From the NCBI GenBank assembly GCA_016215155.1, contig JACRLQ010000040.1, positions 1 through 57,267 of the forward strand: 57,267 nucleotides of DNA, in the 5' to 3' direction. How positions within the stretch are numbered: position 1 is the stretch's first letter; every line of letters begins with the position of its first letter. Positions 1-7,400 of the stretch are shown in pieces. Source of the stretch: Nitrospirota bacterium. GTDB lineage: Bacteria > Nitrospirota > Thermodesulfovibrionia > Thermodesulfovibrionales > UBA6898. The notes beneath the pieces are model-generated. The model ran no database searches. It worked only from the letters and a program-made list of their open reading frames with translations, and was not told where the DNA came from. The position numbers and the translations under genes are program-made.

Positions 1-1
1 T

Positions 2-322
2 GATCATCCGTCTTTTAACCTCGCGCAGGCGGTACTCATCATCGCTTATGAAATCTCCCTGACATCATTTCCGGTCAAGCCGCCGCAGTCCGTCATCAGC
101 AATGAGGTCTTTTTAGGCCTGTTTGAGAGACTCAAGGATGTCATGAAGATGGCGGGCTATGCCCCGAAGGGGATCAGGGACGAGGAGGGCGAGATCATGA
201 CCGACCTCAGGCGCCTCATTTCACGGGCCGCCATTACTGCCCGTGAGGCACGGATGCTTCACGGCATTATTTCACAGATAGAAGACGGCTTTCGAAAAAA
301 AACGAATGAGAATTCGAGATAA
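2..322 (+). CDS. trmJ: TrmJ-like tRNA 2'-O-methyltransferase, C-terminal part (cut by window start)
   Basis: The open frame runs in from the window edge and ends at TAA 320-322, giving 106 residues. It begins with FNLAQAVLIIAYE, the last conserved helix region of the SpoU/TrmH (SPOUT) fold. A helical C-terminal extension follows, with a tail (ISRAAITAREARMLHGI) typical of TrmJ, which methylates the ribose of position 32 in tRNA. The catalytic N-terminal motifs lie outside the window. SPOUT membership is well supported. TrmJ rather than another SpoU protein is an inference from the length and form of the C-terminal helices. Confidence 0.72.
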   Translation, partial: DHPSFNLAQAVLIIAYEISLTSFPVKPPQSVISNEVFLGLFERLKDVMKMAGYAPKGIRDEEGEIMTDLRRLISRAAITAREARMLHGIISQIEDGFRKKTNENSR

Positions 323-446
323 AGGACAGGCCTTAAAGACATCAAAATGTTTCCTAAGTCGCTTAATTGGGCGGTCAAGGAGTTTTGGTTATGAGGATTG
401 CCTCAGAGCCCGGAGATGATATAATGATAAATAAAGGGGAGGTCAT

Positions 447-908
447 ATGTTAAAAAGGATCCTGGGTACTGACGACAGTTACGCATTGCTTGTATTAAGG
501 ATTATGCTGGCGCTTGTCTTCTTCCCTCATGGAGCGCAGAAGGTCTTTGGCTGGTTTGGGGGAAACGGGTTCAGCCCCACGCTTGGGTTTTTTGTGTCGA
601 AGGGGATCCCGGCGGCCTTGGCGTTTCTGGCGATTATGGCCGAGTCGGTGGGTGTCGCGGCCCTTTTCGCGGGACTGTTTACCCGTGTCGCGGCGCTTGG
701 GATCGCTGTCAATATGATAATCTGCGCCGCCGGCAACCATGTGCAGAACGGGTTTTTTATGAACTGGACCGGAAAGCAGCAGGGAGAGGGGTTCGAATTT
801 CATATCCTGGCCGTAGCAATATCTCTTGCCCTCATCATAGGCGGCGGGGGCAGGTGGTCGGTGGACGGTTTGATCTCCGGGAAACGGGCCCCCGATAGTC
901 AGCGGTGA
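447..908 (+). CDS. DoxX family membrane protein
   Basis: The 153-residue protein has four hydrophobic stretches (about residues 12-30, 50-75, 78-98 and 118-138). It carries the DoxX hallmarks: LRIMLALVFFPHGAQK at the start of helix 1, a MAESVGVAALFAGL segment in helix 2 and a polar GFEFHIL loop before helix 4. DoxX proteins are small inner-membrane proteins named after the thiosulfate:quinone oxidoreductase subunit; most have no assigned role. A strong ribosome site (AAGGGGAGGT) lies just before ATG 447. Its stop overlaps the convergent gene on the other strand by ten bases. The specific function is unknown. Confidence 0.85.
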   Translation: MLKRILGTDDSYALLVLRIMLALVFFPHGAQKVFGWFGGNGFSPTLGFFVSKGIPAALAFLAIMAESVGVAALFAGLFTRVAALGIAVNMIICAAGNHVQNGFFMNWTGKQQGEGFEFHILAVAISLALIIGGGGRWSVDGLISGKRAPDSQR

Positions 909-1099
909 GCCGACGCTTTTTTGGGTAAACAGTTAGCCATACCCTTGTCGTATTCATAAAGATAATCCGATAGAGTCGGGCAGAGTCTGTAAGTCTGCTT
1001 AAAACAGTAAGTCTCCATTTTATCGATGCTCGGGACATATCTTGATTCTGACGCGCCGCAGGTGCCGATGTATCCTTCTTCAAAATAGGGACAGTTCAT
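899..1099 (-). CDS. Small cysteine-rich protein
   Basis: The 66-residue protein starts at ATG 1099 behind a good ribosome site (GGGAGGTGGTT), which favours this start over one five codons upstream. It has five cysteines, at residues 3, 14, 32, 40 and 57. The first four are spaced C-x10-C-x17-C-x7-C, which suggests a metal (zinc or Fe-S) site or disulfides. There is no signal peptide or membrane segment. Such short four-cysteine proteins are frequent and uncharacterised in sulfate-reducing and Nitrospirota-like bacteria. The gene converges on the DoxX gene and overlaps its end by ten bases. Confidence 0.6.
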   Translation of the reverse strand: MNCPYFEEGYIGTCGASESRYVPSIDKMETYCFKQTYRLCPTLSDYLYEYDKGMANCLPKKASAHR

Positions 1100-1310
1100 A
1101 ACCACCTCCCACATAAATAAAATTATTTTTATGCAGACAGCGTAGCATTCAACTATGAATAAAATTTGAAATTATGGGCTGGAGGAAAGAAACGTTTAAT
1201 TAAATATATTTAATCTGCGTTCATGATAAATTCACATTAGCGTGCTATCCTTGTTTAGAAACTAATTGATTAGTTTTTTGAGTTTAATATTTATAAGGGA
1301 GAACCAAACG

Positions 1311-2015
1311 ATGAAGATGAGGAGCTTTAGGGCGCTGATAATAGCAGTAGCGGCGGTTTTTATGTTTGCCGGACTAACGGAAGCAGTGATGGGTGGAGGC
1401 GGCATGATGGGCGGAGGGGGGAATGGACCTTTTTCCTCAAGCGCAAACGGCAGTTTCGGCATGATGAACGGGATGGCGGGAGCGCCTGTTGTTGGGGATG
1501 ACGGTACTGCATATATGGTGACCTACGATACTACGGCGCCAGCGGGGACTGCCCCGGCAAACGATGTTTTTCAGTCCAGGGTGATTGCGGTTGATCTTGC
1601 CGGGAACATGCGGACGATTACACTCAACGGCATTGTATCGAGACCTGTAATAGCAAACGGGTACCTGCTAGCATCGGCTTCGATGTCTGATATGGCTGAT
1701 TTCATGCTGGCAGGCGACTACAGAAATTATCAGGGCAACGGACAATCCGTCGTTTATGCGATGCCGTCCAATTTTACAGCCTCGACACAGCCTGTGGCTA
1801 TTGCGATTGACGGCGGTTTTGCTTCCGTTCCTGTAATAGCGAACGATCACATTTATATAATGGGGTCTGATTTCGGCAATGCCATGATGACGGGAAGTAA
1901 TACGTTTAACATGATGTACGGAAATTACAATTTCAATGGCAATAGTAACGCAAAGACATATCTGTATATATTCAATTTTGACGGCTCACTGGTATCCAAA
2001 ACCTTGATCCAGTAA
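1311..2015 (+). CDS. Secreted Gly/Met-rich protein of unknown function
   Basis: The 234-residue protein starts at ATG 1311 behind AAGGGAGAA. The first 27 residues form a clear signal peptide (basic start, long Ala/Val/Phe core, LTEA end). A low-complexity MGGGGMMGGGG stretch comes next. The rest is rich in Val, Gly, Asn and Met, with repeated IANGYLLAS / IANDHIYIMG phrases (around residues 120 and 180) that look like blades of a beta-propeller or PQQ-like repeat. No catalytic motif was recognised. A hairpin terminator follows 18 bases after the stop, so the gene is probably a single transcript. The preceding 210 bases hold no gene. Confidence 0.65.
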   Translation: MKMRSFRALIIAVAAVFMFAGLTEAVMGGGGMMGGGGNGPFSSSANGSFGMMNGMAGAPVVGDDGTAYMVTYDTTAPAGTAPANDVFQSRVIAVDLAGNMRTITLNGIVSRPVIANGYLLASASMSDMADFMLAGDYRNYQGNGQSVVYAMPSNFTASTQPVAIAIDGGFASVPVIANDHIYIMGSDFGNAMMTGSNTFNMMYGNYNFNGNSNAKTYLYIFNFDGSLVSKTLIQ

Positions 2016-2033
2016 AATACTTCCATAATAAAG

Positions 2034-2077
2034 GGAACAGGTTCCGGGTTAATATCGTGGGCCTGTTCCTTTTTTTT
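2034..2077 (+). terminator. Rho-independent terminator of the secreted-protein gene
   Basis: GGAACAGG at 2034-2041 pairs perfectly with CCTGTTCC at 2062-2069 and is followed by a run of eight T. It lies 18 bases after the stop of the upstream gene. Confidence 0.8.
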
Positions 2078-2107
2078 ATGTCTGCTGCATCTGAATCTGC
2101 AAATTAA

Positions 2108-2134
2108 ATGGCGGAGAGGGTGAGATTCGAACTC
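2108..2134 (-). repeat. 27-bp copy of the tRNA-Ser 3' end (putative att site)
   Basis: This stretch is identical to 10330-10356, the 3' end of the tRNA-Ser gene (acceptor, CCA and T-arm). The remaining two-thirds of a tRNA are absent: no D-arm or anticodon arm follows. A duplicated tRNA 3' end in the same orientation is the usual scar of site-specific integration by a tyrosine recombinase. The pair would bracket an 8.2-kb island. No integrase gene remains between them. Confidence 0.6.
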
Positions 2135-2222
2135 CCCCCCTTGCCTCGCAAACCCTTGTTTCACGCCGTTCTTAAAAAGGTCGTTCACGATCTGTTCACG
2201 CCAGCCTTTTTCCCGCCTTTAA

Positions 2223-2312
2223 ATCGACGCTTTCCACACCATCGCCCACAACAAGGACATGGTGGTCGACGGGGAAACGGTGATCACTGGACCGGCCAGC
2301 CTCAATAGGAAT
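2223..2312 (+). pseudogene. Remnant of a phospholipase D family nuclease
   Basis: One frame reads FHTIAHNKDMVVDGETV and then ITGPASLN. This matches the second catalytic HxK(x4)D motif of Nuc-like PLD-family endonucleases and the glycine-rich strand after it. A stop codon lies immediately before the fragment (2220-2222) and the family sequence ends about 30 residues later. Only the motif block survives. It lies just inside the putative island end, next to the tRNA-Ser fragment. Confidence 0.55.
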
Positions 2313-2934
2313 ACCATCTGCTTTCCCAGGACTCAAGCAGCCCGTCGAGCATGAGCATGATCGAGGATGTATCCGCTCCGGTCACTTTGCGTAGAGAATC
2401 CGCAGCTTTCAGTATGTCATGGATATTCTGCTCCACATCAGTTCTCACAGTTATTTTTCTACTCATTACAGTTTGCAGAGACTTAACGGCGTCAACCGCC
2501 CTAACCTCGTCATGTCCGCTTAAAGGTAAGGCCTGTAGCGCCGCAATGATATCGTTGTTTATTGTGGCGGTGCTCTTCTCGACAACAAGATGCGCATAAA
2601 GATCCTGATAAGAGCTATATTCCCCTCCATCCGCATATTGGATTTCTGTCTTAAGCTCATATGTCCCGGGTATATCAGGCGTAAAAGCATAATATAGCAT
2701 CGTCACAGTCTCGTTGGGTCCGATATGAACGTCGGAAACCCAGGGGTTAGTGGTTATCCACAGCCAAGCTGCCGGATCGTGAAGCCCTATCTCGGCCGGA
2801 TACGTCTCAGCTATTCTCAGATCAAAGGCGCTGCCGAGACTTTTCGCTGTTACCTCGACAGGTACCATGCGGGACGGATAGAAGAAGTCTGTCTGTTCGG
2901 TTCTATGTATATAGTGGAGAGATGTATTAACCAT
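2302..2934 (-). CDS. C-terminal remnant of a large secreted protein (hypothetical)
   Basis: The 210 residues have no signal peptide. The first half is a beta-rich segment resembling an Ig-like or cohesin-like sandwich (around residues 25-120, with ETVTMLYYAFTPDIPGTYEL). A helical tail follows. The reading frame opens only 20 bases from the inverted repeat of the RAYT element, and on the other side of that element lies a fragment of a large-protein paralogue. This suggests the 3' end of a big secreted protein separated from its front by insertion and deletion. Whether it is still translated is doubtful, as I see no convincing ribosome site. Confidence 0.4.
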   Translation of the reverse strand: MVNTSLHYIHRTEQTDFFYPSRMVPVEVTAKSLGSAFDLRIAETYPAEIGLHDPAAWLWITTNPWVSDVHIGPNETVTMLYYAFTPDIPGTYELKTEIQYADGGEYSSYQDLYAHLVVEKSTATINNDIIAALQALPLSGHDEVRAVDAVKSLQTVMSRKITVRTDVEQNIHDILKAADSLRKVTGADTSSIMLMLDGLLESWESRWYSY

Positions 2935-2956
2935 CGATGCATATCAGGGACAACAA

Positions 2957-3686
2957 AAAGGGGACAGGCTACTTTATTCATGCTGTCGCCTCCTTCATCG
3001 GTCTTCCTCGCCTTCTCATTGTCGATTCCAGTCCAAACTCACGGCAGACTTTCGTCAGCCATGTCGCGTCTCCCAGCGGCGTCTGCCGATTCACGCTCGC
3101 CCGTAAATGATCAAGTTCATTTTCCTCAAATGATGCGTCAACGTATTCAGTCCATTCTTTCGGTATCTCAATAGGTGCCTTATCAACCAGTCCTCGCTTG
3201 TCTGCGCCGACAACTTCATTGTGAGATGACCACCGCCATTCCTTTGCCGAAGAAATCATTTTTGCCCTTACAGGATTCCCTTCTATATACCTCAAAACCA
3301 TCAATAGGTGACTGTCCTCCTGTACCATGAAACTCTTGAATCTTCCTTGCCATACATGACCGCTGTTTCCGTAATGCCGGTGGTATCGTCTCACATGACT
3401 CGTCATCAACCATTGCATCCATCTGCTCAGGGCCTCTCCCTTCTCAGGACTCACCGCCATATGAAAATGATTCGACATCAGGCAATATCCATAGACCTTT
3501 ACCGGATATCTCTCTTTCGCCTCTTTCATCAGTTTCACGAATGCCTCATAATCTTTCTCTTTGTGGAAAACTTCCTGCCGTCCGTTTCCACGATTAATAA
3601 CGTGGTATACAATTCCATCCCCTATCCCTCTCACTATCCTCGGCATCGCTCCCTACTTGCTCTTATTAAAGTAGCCTGTCCCCTTT
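2957..3686. mobile_element. RAYT element with perfect 20-bp terminal inverted repeats
   Basis: AAAGGGGACAGGCTACTTTA at 2957-2976 is repeated exactly in inverse at 3667-3686. The match continues imperfectly for about nine bases outward on both sides. The enclosed 730 bp hold one Y1-type transposase gene. No clear target duplication is visible. RAYTs are known to act on REP-like palindromes, so these ends are plausible recognition sites. Confidence 0.7.
2978..3646 (-). CDS. REP-associated tyrosine transposase (RAYT, Y1_Tnp)
   Basis: The 222-residue protein has the IS200-like Y1 transposase fold. It shows YHVINRGNGRQEVF near the N-terminus, the metal-binding HxH as SNHFHMAV at about residue 60, VWQGRFKS near 100, and the helix with RYIEGNPVRA at about 120. 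The family nicks single-stranded DNA at REP palindromes with a tyrosine nucleophile. The start codon MPRIVRG matches the family start. The gene fills an element with terminal inverted repeats that sits between pieces of a decayed large secreted-protein gene. Confidence 0.88.
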   Translation of the reverse strand: MPRIVRGIGDGIVYHVINRGNGRQEVFHKEKDYEAFVKLMKEAKERYPVKVYGYCLMSNHFHMAVSPEKGEALSRWMQWLMTSHVRRYHRHYGNSGHVWQGRFKSFMVQEDSHLLMVLRYIEGNPVRAKMISSAKEWRWSSHNEVVGADKRGLVDKAPIEIPKEWTEYVDASFEENELDHLRASVNRQTPLGDATWLTKVCREFGLESTMRRRGRPMKEATA

Positions 3687-3701
3687 GTTTTGACCCCTTT
3701 T

Positions 3702-3761
3702 GCCGGTGGTTGTGAGCCTCCAGGAATTCCCCTGTCCCGAGGAGCCTGCAAATGGGCCGTT
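3702..3761 (-). pseudogene. Fragment of a paralogue of the large transglutaminase/Ig/lipase gene
   Basis: The 20 codons encode NGPFAGSSGQGNSWRLTTTG. The intact large gene encodes NGPFVGSSGQGNSWVLTTSG at 6524-6583, so 17 of 20 residues agree. The fragment lies directly beside the RAYT element and has no gene context of its own. It shows that a second copy of the large gene once stood here. Confidence 0.65.
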
Positions 3762-3780
3762 ATAAAATTGGGCAGTCATT

Positions 3781-4434
3781 TCATTTTTTATATGGCTTAA
3801 CGACGACTTTAACATTGGCTCTGAATTTTCCATTTCTGACGGTTATTGTTGCTGTGCCGAGCCCCTGTGCCGCAACTTTTCCTTCAGGACTGACTGTAAC
3901 GACCTTTTCATCACTACTGGAATAAGAGGTGCCCATAGCAGACGCTGTCATCTTTCTCTTTACGCTGTCGGAATATACTCCCTTAACATTTAATTTCGTG
4001 GTCTCTATGTCTTGTATATTTTGGACAGTACTTCCTGACGCTAATTTGTAGATAACCTCATAATTGTCCACTTCAATCCCATTTAACGCCACATTTGGTG
4101 GTAGTTTGACAAATAGATTTCGTGTAAGCTTAACTTTATTGCCTGAGTTATCATATGCCAATACTTCGAAATCGATAATCCCAGTTGTTTCATCTCTAGG
4201 TATCTCAATTTCCTCTCTATATTCATTAAAAATAATATTGTATGTCATTGGGGCAATCTCCAGCAGAACTTCTTTCCAATTTTCACCAGCATCCGGTTTG
4301 ACAATAACTGTCAACCGATCACCTTGGTAAACAACCTGCCCTTCTTTGGGTGAGATAATTTGCAGAGCGAAGGCCATTTGAGCAAAATAAATTACAAAAA
4401 TAAAGACGATTATTGTTATTAAAACTGATTTCAT
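3781..4434 (-). CDS. Secreted protein with C-terminal Big_2 Ig-like domain
   Basis: The 217-residue protein starts at ATG 4434 behind a strong ribosome site (TGAGGAGGTAAG on the minus strand), not at an ATG 20 codons upstream that lies inside the preceding gene. Residues 1-24 form a signal peptide. Residues 25-110 form a beta-rich domain starting with QIISPKEGQVVYQGD, like domains that follow 'structural' motifs in large exported proteins. The C-terminal 85 residues are a bacterial Ig-like (Big_2) domain with the signature YSSSDEKVVTVSPEGKVAA and then GTATITV. It starts 22 bases after the large gene and is probably co-transcribed. The DNA is AT-richer than the surroundings. A surface or adhesion role is inferred. 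Confidence 0.7.
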   Translation of the reverse strand: MKSVLITIIVFIFVIYFAQMAFALQIISPKEGQVVYQGDRLTVIVKPDAGENWKEVLLEIAPMTYNIIFNEYREEIEIPRDETTGIIDFEVLAYDNSGNKVKLTRNLFVKLPPNVALNGIEVDNYEVIYKLASGSTVQNIQDIETTKLNVKGVYSDSVKRKMTASAMGTSYSSSDEKVVTVSPEGKVAAQGLGTATITVRNGKFRANVKVVVKPYKK

Positions 4435-4456
4435 TCTTACCTCCTCAAAATTTGAC

Positions 4457-7400
4457 TCATTTTGTAAACAATTGAGAGTTGAGTGGCTCATCAAGCAAGA
4501 TTCTTATTTCTGCAATAGTTTTAGCTGCAATCCTCACAGTAAAGTGGTCGGTATCAATAACTTCCGTCGAACATCTTCTTAATACTCCCCCTTCTTGACT
4601 GGAACGCCTTACAATACGATCGTTTGTGTCATATTCAGCACCAAACACGTTTTCTCTCGTAAAACCGCAGCGTGACAAGACAAGCTTCCATAAGCCCCAT
4701 ATTTCAATGTCAATGCCCATCATTGCTGGTGGAGTTAGTCCAATAATTGCGTGGGCACTCAAGCTTGTCGATAATGGGAGATAGGCAGGATCAGACCAAT
4801 GCCCTCCAATAGTTGAACTCTGAATAAATGCGGGGAGCCTACCAGTGGCAAGATCATCAATTGCCCCACCAAGCGGCAAGACAGGATGAGCCTCAATTTT
4901 TTTACCGAGGGGCCCAAATATATTAATTTTGCCTCCTCTGATAAACTTCCCCACAGTTTCTCTGCACAAATCAAGATCGGGGAAATGATTGCGATCATCT
5001 CGATAAACTAGCAGCAAATCTGCCAGTTCTGACCCGAAATGTGGTGTAGCTATTGTTACGAATCTTCTTATTCTATCCTGGCATTCCACACTAAACTGAT
5101 CGCAATATGCTCGTGTAAGCAGTCCACCCATACTGTGAGCTATTATATCGACTTTATCTACTGCAAAAAAATTCTCTTTTGCTTCATTGATAGCTCCATC
5201 AATTTTAGATTTTAATTTTGTTATGTGCTGGAAAATGCTTCTCACTTGGCCTTCTTCAAAATAATTTACTCTTCGAATTTTGTTTTGATTTTCATAAAAC
5301 CCTTTATCATTAAACTTCGGTTCAAACACATCCCAGGCGGATGCATCACCCCACAGCCCATGCACCAACACAACCGGGGGGCGTTTCAGATGGATAGGCG
5401 GCAACAGATCTTTGCCGGTAAGTAGGTAACTGACTAAGTCAAAGGTGGGCTGGATGTAACGCTCAGGAGCGTCTTTATCTTCCGTCTCCTTGGGCGAGGT
5501 CCATCGAACAAAACTGTCCGGGGCCTGATAAACGGCCCCGGCCACTCCATTGTTAAACACAACAGGGAGTACTGTCGTAGCAGCTCCGCTGCCGTCAAGC
5601 AGCGTTCCGGTTCCGACCTGTGGGGTGGTAAGCTGTGGGTCCACGATGCGCCATGCGAGGTTGTCAAAAGCATTCTGGTTGTTTTTTACCGTAAGCTGCA
5701 GCCTGATCTTTGCCGCCCCGTCCGTCACAGCTCCGATTACAGGAGTCTTCCCATCCTCATCGTCGACCATCCTGAATTGCCCTATGGGTATGGATAGCGG
5801 CTGACCTATGATCTCAGCATCCGTCCCTCTGTTTAAAACAACCTGAGCTTTATAGTCGGCCTCAACCTCAAGCACAGACCCGGCGGCTATCGTGTCCGAG
5901 TCCGTCCCCTGCGTCTTGCCGCCTGTAAGCATGTCTTCCCATATGCCGTTTTTCATTATATCTATGTCCGCTGTTGATGCTGAATATTCAGGCGGCAAAA
6001 TGGTATATTCGAGCTTCGCATCCGAATACGAATAACCCTTGTCGTTCAAAAGTATATATTTGGGACTCAAGGTCAGACCCACATCCACTCCAAACACCTT
6101 GTATTGCTCCCTCTGCACATTGCCTGCGGCAACCGGCTGCTGACCTGCATAAAATACCGCCTGCTGTCCGGCATTTAAGGTAACATCCGCTACAGGAAGT
6201 CTGCATATCCCGTTTGTGCATGCCAGGACTGATTCTACGTACTCCGTAAACGCCATAGGTTTTAGTACGCTCAGGTCGCCGGGGAAGTCGTCGCTGAAGG
6301 ATGGAACCACGGTCCATGTCACCATGGGATTGTAAAGCACCTTCGGAACTCTTATTGTCGCTTGACCTCCAGCCTCAACGGCGTTCACCATTGGCTGCGG
6401 CCCTGTGGTGTATGTTGTCTGGTACTTGCCGTTTCCAAGGTTCGTCGTCGGACCTGTAGCGCCTCCTCCCTGGACAGGGGTGAACGCGACAGTCCCGCTT
6501 GGAATCTTCTCTGTTATCACCTTGCCGGAGGTTGTAAGGACCCAGGAATTCCCTTGTCCCGAGGAACCCACAAATGGACCGTTAAGGCTTACATCTTCCC
6601 TCATCAGGATAAATTCGGCGATGAGAGGTGCTTTTAATGGTGTGCCTGCTTTGGAGGCGTTTACCGGCTCCCCCTTGTCGTTTAAGATCTGCATCTGGCG
6701 CAGGTATATTCCAGGAGGGATGTACCCATCTGAGGACCTGAACCCCTTTGTATAGAGCTCGAAGTAAGCCGGCGGTATGTTTGCACTTAGGTCTTTGGCC
6801 TCGACTGTATATTTAGTCCCGACCGTATCTCCGAGGAAGGCAGTACTGACAGCGCCATAGTATTCCGTAGTCACGGTAACCGTTTGGGTTGAAGGACAAT
6901 CCCCATATAATGGGTATGGATTCGCACAGGACCTCCCGTCATAGAATTCTATACCCCTCGGATTCAGAGGAAGTGTCATTCCGGCATATCTGGACTGCAT
7001 ATTGTTTGTTATGAATTTTATTTTTCGATTGGATATGGAATTGCCATGTTTGTCCACCACTTTTGCGACAAAACTCCCCATAGGGTTATTTGCAAGCCCT
7101 AAGACCCCGTCTCCAAGAGATTTCCTTATCTCAACAGGAGCATCAGGAATGCCAAAGATCTGAAAGGGGGGAGACAGGCTTATCGTGCCGGTAGAGTTTT
7201 TGACCGCAGCCGCAATAACGTTGACGCCAATCTGTGTGACGTATTGATCAGAAGGGTCTAGTCTCATATAGCCGGGATTGGTCTCTGTCTTTGTGCCGGT
7301 GTATAATTTGGCCGAAGCCATGCCGTTGATGTCGGTTATCGTATCATAGGTAGTATTCCCATTGCCGAAGACCCCGCCGCCCGCCACAACAGTAAATGTT

